NCBI GenBank assembly: GCA_002335115.1
Contig: DDCR01000079.1
Location: forward strand, 291-11,908
Direction: 5' to 3'
DNA from: Oceanospirillaceae bacterium UBA2001
GTDB taxonomy: Bacteria > Pseudomonadota > Gammaproteobacteria > Pseudomonadales > Balneatricaceae
DNA length: 11,618 nt
Shown: positions 1 through 5,352 of the stretch, piece by piece
Layout of the letters: every line of letters begins with the position of its first letter
Position numbering within the stretch: position 1 is the stretch's first letter
Notes under the pieces: generated by a model
Seen by the model: the letters and a program-made list of their open reading frames with translations, nothing else
Told to the model about the DNA's origin: nothing
Database searches by the model: none
Program-made: the position numbers and the translations under genes

Positions 1-794
1 TGTGGGCCAGCACCAGTGCCGCCTTCCATACCATCGATGAAGATAGAGTCTGGCTCACACTTGGCGGCCATCCGCACATCATCATACACACGAGCGGCAC
101 CCAATTTAAGCTGAATAGGAATCTGCCAATCAGTGGCTTCACGAATCTCTTTGATCTTCAAAGATAGATCGTCCGGACCCAACCAATCTGGATGACGAGC
201 AGGAGACCGCTGGTCAATACCGGCGGGTAATGAACGCATCTCAGCAACTTGATCGGTTACTTTTTGCCCCATCAAGTGACCGCCTAAACCCACTTTACAG
301 CCTTGGCCAATAAAGAATTCGCAGGCATCAGCAAGACGCAAATGATGAGGGTTAAAGCCGTAACGAGACTGGATACACTGATAGAACCACTTTTCTGAGT
401 AGCGGCGCTCATCAGGAATCATGCCTCCTTCACCAGAACAGGTCGCAGTGCCTGCCATGGTTGCGCCACGCGCCAAAGCGGTCTTAGCTTCATAAGACAA
501 TGCACCAAAACTCATACCTGTGATATAAACAGGAATATCTAGCACTAATGGCCGTTTAGAGTTTGGGCCAATGACTGTTTTTGTAAGACACTTCTCACGA
601 TAACCTTCGATTACGAAGCGGGTCAAAGTACCTGGCATAAAGGTCAAATCGTCCCAACTGGGGATCTTTTTGAACAATGAAAACGCACGCATACGATACC
701 GACCAAGGTCGGACTTGATATGAATGTCATTCATAACTTCGGGCGGGAACATGAAGCTCTGGCCGATAATTTCTTTTTTGTTAACAACTGACAT
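1..794 (-). CDS. mgsC: FMN-binding glutamate synthase domain protein (N-methylglutamate synthase subunit C / GlxD-like), 3' end cut off by the window
   Basis: This is the synthase (FMN) domain of glutamate synthase as a separate protein. With the amidotransferase and GXGXG subunits it would transfer an amino or methylamino group to 2-oxoglutarate in the cytoplasm. My translation from ATG 792-794 gives 264 codons before the window edge. Visible family motifs are MSFGALS (94-100), CSGEGG (119-124), a GQGxKxGxGGHLxGxKVT block (164-180), HPD at 201-203, and DGMEGGTGAGP (254-264), the FMN-phosphate-binding loop of GltB-type enzymes. The start is supported by GAGGAA about 7 bases upstream, and it sits 20 bases after the mgsB stop, so it is cotranscribed. 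The C-terminal part, where the iron-sulfur cysteines would be expected, is missing, so cluster binding cannot be judged. The domain family is certain; the choice between methylamine (MgsC) and ammonia-type (GlxD) chemistry rests on context. Confidence 0.9.
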   Translation of the reverse strand, partial: MSVVNKKEIIGQSFMFPPEVMNDIHIKSDLGRYRMRAFSLFKKIPSWDDLTFMPGTLTRFVIEGYREKCLTKTVIGPNSKRPLVLDIPVYITGMSFGALSYEAKTALARGATMAGTATCSGEGGMIPDERRYSEKWFYQCIQSRYGFNPHHLRLADACEFFIGQGCKVGLGGHLMGQKVTDQVAEMRSLPAGIDQRSPARHPDWLGPDDLSLKIKEIREATDWQIPIQLKLGAARVYDDVRMAAKCEPDSIFIDGMEGGTGAGP

Positions 795-814
795 AATAAA
801 TTTCCTCGCTGCTC

Positions 815-1660
815 TTAAAGAACTAGCTTCTTCTCTGATGGTTCGAGGTTGTCGTAGTTCCACAACTGCTTACCAGCAACGATCTTTTGAATGTTATCGA
901 TGCCGTTAGGCGCTTCCATACCATATAGATCAAGCTTTGACTTTAACCATTTACGGTCAAGGTCATTTAAGTCAGCTGGCACGGCATCTACACCTAAGCC
1001 TTCAATTTTTCCGCCTACGTAGATGGTCCCATCGTACATAGAATCGCCCAGGTTTATGCCTGCATCACCAAGAATGATCATACGGCCACGCTGCATCATA
1101 AATCCTGTAAATGCACCCGTCTTGCCACCTACAATAATCGTGCCGCCTTTTTGGTCAATGCCCGTACGTGAACCTACGTTGCCTCTGCAGACTAAGTCAC
1201 CACCTCGGATAGCTGCACCAAAGGTAGAACCTGCATTTTTGTCAACGACAATGGTTCCAGCCATCATATTTTCACCACACGACCAGCCAACTCGGCCAGA
1301 GATGTGCACGTTAGGTCCATCGATCAAACCACAGCCGAAGTAACCTAAGCTGCCAGTCACGTTCAGTTGTAAACGGCTGAGTATGCCTACACATAGTCCG
1401 TGCATAGAGCCTGGATTACTCAGGTCAATGGTGCCACAACCTTGATCCATTAATTCGCGTATGCGAATGTTAATTGCAGTTGCGTCCATGCCTTCACAAT
1501 CCAAAGTTCCTACCTTGTTTGTGTCGACTACTGGAGCCCATGCATAAGTTAGATTAGCCGACTCGCCAGCATCAAAAAAACGTTGCTGAGTTCGGTTTGT
1601 GAGCTTTTCCGTATGCAAACCCATATCATGGGATTGACCGGACGTGCTTACCGTTGCCAT
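815..1660 (-). CDS. mgsB: GXGXG-motif glutamate synthase subunit (N-methylglutamate synthase subunit B / GlxC-like)
   Basis: This 281-aa protein corresponds to the C-terminal GXGXG beta-helix domain of GltB made as a free subunit. It has no catalytic centre of its own and is thought to bridge the amidotransferase and FMN subunits. Residues 100-218 show the glycine-rich coil repeats typical of the family, for example GSLGYFGCGLIDG (103-115), GRVGWSCGENMMAG (122-135), GSRTGIDQKGG (163-173) and GDSMYDG (205-211). The length fits a stand-alone GlxC/MgsB. The ATG at 1658-1660 has GAGGTG about 6 bases upstream and lies inside the last 13 bases of mgsA, which suggests translational coupling. It is second of the three subunit genes. 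A formylmethanofuran dehydrogenase subunit C shares this fold, but its neighbours here exclude that reading. Confidence 0.9.
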   Translation of the reverse strand: MATVSTSGQSHDMGLHTEKLTNRTQQRFFDAGESANLTYAWAPVVDTNKVGTLDCEGMDATAINIRIRELMDQGCGTIDLSNPGSMHGLCVGILSRLQLNVTGSLGYFGCGLIDGPNVHISGRVGWSCGENMMAGTIVVDKNAGSTFGAAIRGGDLVCRGNVGSRTGIDQKGGTIIVGGKTGAFTGFMMQRGRMIILGDAGINLGDSMYDGTIYVGGKIEGLGVDAVPADLNDLDRKWLKSKLDLYGMEAPNGIDNIQKIVAGKQLWNYDNLEPSEKKLVL

Positions 1661-2583
1661 ACGCGCACCTCGCCTTCATAGGGGTCAAATGTATCAATAT
1701 CGTGATCAAAAATTTTACGGATTGAAACTTCTTCAGAAGCCAATGCAATAAAGTCATCACTCTCGTAAATAACCATAGGCTTTGCAGCCATAACGTCTTT
1801 AGCCATCCCCAGCGCATCAGAAGTCGCCACTAAGTATGTGAATACTCCGTCCAGGTCTTCTACCGAACGACGCATAGCTTTTTCTAAGTCATCGCCTTCA
1901 CTAATGCGATTAGCGATGTACACAGCAATAAGCTCTGAGTCACAGTTGGAGTTAAAACGATTACCCAAACGCTCTAGCGCCCGACGGTTAGTCCAGTAAT
2001 TGGTTAACTGGCCATTGTGCACCACAGAAACGTCTGCAAACGGATAAGCCCAGTAAGGGTGTGCTGAACGGATGTCTACATCCGACTCAGTTGCCATACG
2101 GGTGTGTCCAATCGCGTGGGAGCCTTGAAAACTATTGATACCATATTGGGCAGAAACAACTGCTGCATCACCCAAGTCTTTGATCAATTCAAGACCATTG
2201 CCACAAGACATGACTTCAACGCCTTCGATGTCTTCGATGTAATCGATTAAGTTTTTAAGGTCGCCTTCAAAAGACACTTCATAACGCAACGCATAGGTTG
2301 TTGTGTTTTCTTTCTTAGCAATGTTGGCACCTAATTCAGCCATCCGCGCATCAACTTGGTCGTTGCGAGTTTGAAGCTGTGAGGCAACATCGAAACCTTT
2401 TTTCGTATCAGCTTGCTCAGCAAGGTTGATACGCATTATGTAGTTACTAATGGGGGAGCCATATAGCGCATAACCGGTAGAATCTGGTCCGCGATGCTTC
2501 AAAGCTTGAAGCATATCAGTCATTTCTTGTCCGATGTTTGCACCGCCCGCCTTCTTATGGATAAGGCCTGCAATACCACACAT
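1648..2583 (-). CDS. mgsA: Class II glutamine amidotransferase (N-methylglutamate synthase subunit A / GlxB-like)
   Basis: This 311-aa Ntn-type glutamine amidotransferase would release ammonia (glutaminase) or the methylamino group (from gamma-glutamylmethylamide) for the synthase subunits. It begins MCGIAG, so Cys2 becomes the N-terminal nucleophile after methionine removal. Other family landmarks are R31 in KHRGPDSTG (29-37), GHTRMAT (159-165), HNGQLTN (189-195), NCDSE (213-217) and DGVFTY (245-250). No sugar-isomerase or synthetase domain follows, which excludes GlmS, PurF and AsnB. A stretch around 85-130 resembles a small inserted alpha/beta domain seen in GlxB-type proteins. The start is fixed by the obligatory MCGI and by AGGAG about 8 bases upstream. 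It follows the glutamine synthetase-family gene after 94 bases that contain a terminator hairpin, and its stop overlaps the mgsB start. Confidence 0.9.
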   Translation of the reverse strand: MCGIAGLIHKKAGGANIGQEMTDMLQALKHRGPDSTGYALYGSPISNYIMRINLAEQADTKKGFDVASQLQTRNDQVDARMAELGANIAKKENTTTYALRYEVSFEGDLKNLIDYIEDIEGVEVMSCGNGLELIKDLGDAAVVSAQYGINSFQGSHAIGHTRMATESDVDIRSAHPYWAYPFADVSVVHNGQLTNYWTNRRALERLGNRFNSNCDSELIAVYIANRISEGDDLEKAMRRSVEDLDGVFTYLVATSDALGMAKDVMAAKPMVIYESDDFIALASEEVSIRKIFDHDIDTFDPYEGEVRVWQR

Positions 2584-2626
2584 GGTCGCGTCTCCTAATA
2601 TTTACTTTTAGAGTAGTTATAAAATT

Positions 2627-2665
2627 AGCTGGAAGGTTATTAGCCCTTCCAGCTGGGGTTTTCTG
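2627..2665 (-). terminator. Hairpin terminator or attenuator between the GS-family gene and mgsA
   Basis: A perfect 10-bp inverted repeat, AGCTGGAAGG (2627-2636) and CCTTCCAGCT (2645-2654), encloses an 8-base loop. In the minus-strand transcript it is preceded by AGAAAACCCC and followed by AATTTTAT, the layout of an intrinsic terminator with a modest U-tract. Because all four minus-strand genes look functionally linked, I read it as partial termination that lowers mgsABC expression relative to the upstream ligase, or as a 3' end stabiliser for the ligase mRNA. Confidence 0.6.
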
Positions 2666-2677
2666 AAGACTCGCTAT

Positions 2678-4153
2678 TTATGGCAAGCAATCAAGATAGG
2701 TTTCTGTGTCCCAGTTCGTCACAGTCTGATTGAAGCGTTCCCACTCATCATTCTTATGCGCACTATAGACCGTATACATTTCACCAGGCATTGAAGATTT
2801 AATGACTTCATCGTTATCAAGTTCAATCATGGCGTCACCTAAAGACATCGGTAATTTTTTGACCAGCTTACCGGCTTCCATGGCCGCGTAGATGTTACGT
2901 TCTTCTGGATCACCTGGATCAAGGTCATTGTCGATCCCATCGTCAAAGGCTTTAAGAAGTGCCGCCCCCATCAGGTAAGGATTCACCATCGAATCAACAG
3001 AACGATACTCAAAGCGGCCTGGGGCAGATACTCGCAACGCACAGGTGCGATTCTGGTAGCCCCAGTCAGCAAAAATAGGCGCCCAGAAGCCCGTATCCCA
3101 GAGGCGACGGTAAGAGTTCACTGTCGACGATCCAATGGACGTTAGTGCAGGTAAATGAGCGATAACACCACCTATTGACTGCAGTCCAATAGGGCCTGGC
3201 TTTGATGCATGAATCTCTGGCACTGGCATAAAGGTGTTATGACCACCCTCACGATAGGTAAATGGTCCAGGCATTCCTGGCACTGAATCACCACCCGCAA
3301 TCTCAGGATGAAAAACGTTTTCACCGCCCGACCACAGCGACATGTTGTGATGACATCCAGAAGCTGAAACACCCATAAATGGCTTACTCATAAAGCATGC
3401 AATCAGACCAAATTCTCGTGCCACTTGAGCACAGATTTGGCGATAAGTGGTTAACCGATCTGCATTCTGGAGCACGTCGTCATACTGGGTGTTGAGCTCT
3501 AACTGGCCAGGTGCATCTTCGTGATCTCCTTGGATGATGTCCAAGCCCATTTGCTCAGAGTATTCAATGACTCGCATGAATACAGGGCGTAATTCTTCAA
3601 ACTGGTCAATGTGGTAACAGGTCGGTTTTGTGACGCCGCCATCGGGTTGGCCATCTTCGCCTTTTTTTAGCCACATCATTTCTGGCTCAGTGCCACAACG
3701 CATTTCTAAGCCATGCTTACCCTTGAATTCATCGTGAATGCGACGTAGGTTGCCACGACAATCAGACGTCAAAAATTGACCCGGATTAACACGTTCTTCA
3801 CGGTTGCGAAATAGAGTACAAAAAACGCGAGCGACACGCTTGTCCCAAGGCAGCTGGACAAAAGTGTCTGGGTCAGCAATGCCCACCAATTCTGAAGCTT
3901 CAGGGCCATAGCCAATATATTCACCATGACGATCAATAGCTAAGTTCGCGGTTGAACCATATACGAGTTGAAAACCCTTGGCTGCGGTACGCTCCCAATG
4001 GCGTGCTGGGATGCCTTTACCCACAATGCGACCCGTCACCGAAATAAATTGGTAATAAACATAGGTAATGCCTAGTTCATCAATTTTAGCGCGAACTTGT
4101 TTAACCAGATCATCCCGACCTGGAGCGTCAACATACTGTTGTAAATCTGTCAT
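2678..4153 (-). CDS. Glutamine synthetase-family ligase, candidate gamma-glutamylmethylamide synthetase (GmaS/GlnT-like)
   Basis: This 491-aa ATP-dependent glutamate-amine ligase is the first gene of the minus-strand unit. Glutamine synthetase landmarks are the metal-binding GTEPEMM (154-160, E156/E158), GQLELN (216-221), GCHHNMSLW (266-274, metal and glutamate loop), NSYRRL (346-351), YQNRTCALR (366-374) and RFEYRSVDSMVNPYL (380-394). It lacks the adenylylation tyrosine motif of GlnA, and it is longer than the roughly 435-445 aa usual for GmaS/GlnT. The N-terminal SVTGRIVGKGIP (38-49) lines up with the ammonium-site segment of canonical enzymes but carries Ser38 where Asp50 of enteric GlnA sits. 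An excellent AGGAGG lies 5 bases before the ATG. Linkage to mgsABC and to a TMAO locus suggests methylamine as substrate. Ammonia or another amine remains possible, so I give no symbol. Family confidence is very high; substrate confidence is about 0.5. Confidence 0.9.
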   Translation of the reverse strand: MTDLQQYVDAPGRDDLVKQVRAKIDELGITYVYYQFISVTGRIVGKGIPARHWERTAAKGFQLVYGSTANLAIDRHGEYIGYGPEASELVGIADPDTFVQLPWDKRVARVFCTLFRNREERVNPGQFLTSDCRGNLRRIHDEFKGKHGLEMRCGTEPEMMWLKKGEDGQPDGGVTKPTCYHIDQFEELRPVFMRVIEYSEQMGLDIIQGDHEDAPGQLELNTQYDDVLQNADRLTTYRQICAQVAREFGLIACFMSKPFMGVSASGCHHNMSLWSGGENVFHPEIAGGDSVPGMPGPFTYREGGHNTFMPVPEIHASKPGPIGLQSIGGVIAHLPALTSIGSSTVNSYRRLWDTGFWAPIFADWGYQNRTCALRVSAPGRFEYRSVDSMVNPYLMGAALLKAFDDGIDNDLDPGDPEERNIYAAMEAGKLVKKLPMSLGDAMIELDNDEVIKSSMPGEMYTVYSAHKNDEWERFNQTVTNWDTETYLDCLP

Positions 4154-4252
4154 CGATGCCTCCTCATATTATTGTTTTTAGGGCTTAGGACCTTTAATTG
4201 CACACAAATTAGACTTTTTGGTACATTAAAGGTACACATATAGCACTCCAAT

Positions 4253-4319
4253 TTTATACCATTTATGAATTTGATGAGGCAAGCTTTATTTTGTAAATTA
4301 TTACTACAAATATTGTCAA
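4253..4319 (-). promoter_or_regulatory. Two candidate sigma-70 promoters for the GS-family/mgs unit
   Basis: Reading the minus strand, the distal candidate has a consensus -35 TTGACA (plus positions 4314-4319), an 18-base spacer and -10 TACAAA (4290-4295). The proximal candidate has TTGCCT (4277-4282), an 18-base spacer and TATAAA (4253-4258). The proximal -10 overlaps a TATACCA half-site, which would suit repression. This is a prediction from consensus matching only. Confidence 0.35.
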
Positions 4320-4338
4320 ATTTCATTACATGACTGTT

Positions 4339-4344
4339 TATAAT
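4339..4344 (+). promoter_or_regulatory. Candidate -10 element for the gntR-type gene
   Basis: A perfect TATAAT lies 150 bases before the regulator start. The only good -35-like word upstream, TTGTCA at 4313-4318, gives a spacer of 20, which is too long, so the promoter may need an activator or the match may be chance in AT-rich DNA. Confidence 0.3.
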
Positions 4345-4493
4345 GGATTTTTTTTATTTAATAAAAAACATTAATTTGCACATAATTTTTATAAAAAATT
4401 AATCGTCATTAAATTTATACCAATAAGTATACCAATTAGAAGAATTTGTATGCTAACCTGTAACCAATATCAAACCAAAAATAGTGATCCACC

Positions 4494-5207
4494 ATGTTTC
4501 CAAGTACGGCGCCTCTAAACTATCAAACCTTTGATCGACGACAGTCGAGGCCCAATGGGGCACGGGCCCTTGCAGGTGCTCTTGCTGAGGCGATACGCAA
4601 GCAAGTTTATAGAGTCAACGAGCGCCTTCCTGCAGAACGTGAGTTAGCCAGTCATTATGATGTCTCTCGGGGCACGCTGAGAAGTGCGCTCGCCCTCCTA
4701 GAACAGGACGGTCTAGTGACACGCAAAGTCGGTAGTGGCACTTTTGTGATGCCGCCAACCACAGATAAAGTGGCTAGCCAATTCGCTGACACCACCAGTC
4801 CAATGCAGCTAATGCAAGTGCGTAACATGCTCGAACCTATCATCGTTGACCTGGCGGTGCATCATGCTGCCGGCAGAGACCTTGAACAACTGCGTATGGC
4901 TTTAGAGCGAGTGGAAGCGGCTCGTACTGCAGAGCAATTTTCCATTGCAGATGAAGCCTTTCACCAAAGTATCGCCGAGGCCTGTGGCAACCCATTAATG
5001 ATTTGGATTTATGAGCAGGTTAATGAGGTACGCCGCCATGAACTATGGCGGGCTAGCCGAGGTGAAGTGCTGAGCCAACAAAATATGACCCAATACAATG
5101 CCCATCACCGTGCTTTGTTTGAGGCCATTAGCCAGCGCGATGCTCAAGCGGCAAAAGCCCATATGATGGAGCACCTTAGCAAGGCTAGAGAAGACCTAGT
5201 GCGCTAA
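4494..5207 (+). CDS. GntR-family transcriptional regulator, FadR/FCD subfamily
   Basis: This 237-aa cytoplasmic DNA-binding protein has an N-terminal winged helix-turn-helix (about 25-88). It shows the GntR signature in the form LPAERELASHYDVSRGT (45-61), followed by LEQDGLVTRKVGSGTFV. The C-terminal helical FCD ligand domain (about 105-230) carries the usual metal ligands: D153 and H157 in DEAFH, H205 in HHRALFEAI, and H227 in MMEHL. FCD regulators usually respond to small organic acids or amine metabolites, so TMAO, a methylamine or a downstream metabolite is a plausible effector, by inference. The gene lies between the two divergent catabolic units and 142 bases before tdm in the same direction, as expected of a local regulator. 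No clear Shine-Dalgarno precedes the ATG; no earlier in-frame ATG was found. Confidence 0.9.
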   Translation: MFPSTAPLNYQTFDRRQSRPNGARALAGALAEAIRKQVYRVNERLPAERELASHYDVSRGTLRSALALLEQDGLVTRKVGSGTFVMPPTTDKVASQFADTTSPMQLMQVRNMLEPIIVDLAVHHAAGRDLEQLRMALERVEAARTAEQFSIADEAFHQSIAEACGNPLMIWIYEQVNEVRRHELWRASRGEVLSQQNMTQYNAHHRALFEAISQRDAQAAKAHMMEHLSKAREDLVR

Positions 5208-5227
5208 TGACCGCCACTTTAAACTGC

Positions 5228-5248
5228 TTTGTTAAAAAAAATAACAAA
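5228..5248. repeat. Inverted repeat TTTGTTA-N7-TAACAAA upstream of tdm
   Basis: Perfect 7-bp arms at 5228-5234 and 5242-5248 flank seven A residues, 20 bases after the regulator stop. It could be an operator for the GntR regulator or a weak AT-rich hairpin ending the gntR transcript. There is no G+C clamp and no U-tract, so I favour a protein-binding site. The rest of the 142-bp gap shows no convincing promoter by eye. Confidence 0.35.
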
Positions 5249-5340
5249 ATATTACATTCCATTCATAGCATAGACAAAATCTGTTCATATCAACTTGTTA
5301 GTCTGAGGGTAGCAGGATCGTTGAGCTCTGCGATTTTAAC

Positions 5341-5352
5341 AGGACTATATTG
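5341..5352 (+). promoter_or_regulatory. Ribosome-binding site and TTG start choice for tdm
   Basis: AGGA (5341-5344) is 5 bases before TTG 5350-5352, which is good spacing. The first in-frame ATG (5365-5367) is about 20 bases away, and an in-frame GTG (5359) is 14 away. Spacing therefore favours the rare TTG start, which would reduce initiation efficiency. Confidence 0.5.

Larger units (their letters stand above)
4218..4435. repeat. Five GGTAYA-type half-sites, putative operator elements
   Basis: TTGGTACA (4218-4225) and AGGTACA (4230-4236) lie in the plus orientation with a period of 11. TATACCA (4255-4261) and two TATACCAA copies (4416-4423 and 4428-4435, period 12) are the same word reversed. 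Spacing near one helical turn and placement beside the promoters suggest side-by-side binding of a regulator, perhaps the adjacent GntR protein. The binding protein is inferred. Confidence 0.4.
4154..4493. promoter_or_regulatory. AT-rich divergent promoter region between the GS-family gene and the GntR regulator
   Basis: These 340 bases carry no credible ORF and are far richer in A+T than the flanking genes. They must hold the start signals for both divergent units. Within them I see two candidate sigma-70 promoters for the minus strand, a perfect TATAAT on the plus strand, and five GGTAYA-type half-sites, listed separately. Both implied 5' leaders would be about 100-150 nt. No sigma-54 -24/-12 pair was found by eye. 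Confidence 0.7.

Noticed and set aside
1023..1343. 106-codon plus-strand ORF, and the shorter ORFs at 724-909 (plus) and 1626-1817 (minus)
   Set aside because: They run antisense to, or in another frame of, well-supported mgs genes and have low-complexity composition typical of shadow frames.
2627..2660. Plus-strand terminator at the GS-mgsA hairpin
   Set aside because: The stem is followed by GGGGTTTT on the plus strand, but no plus-strand gene ends nearby; the minus-strand role fits better.
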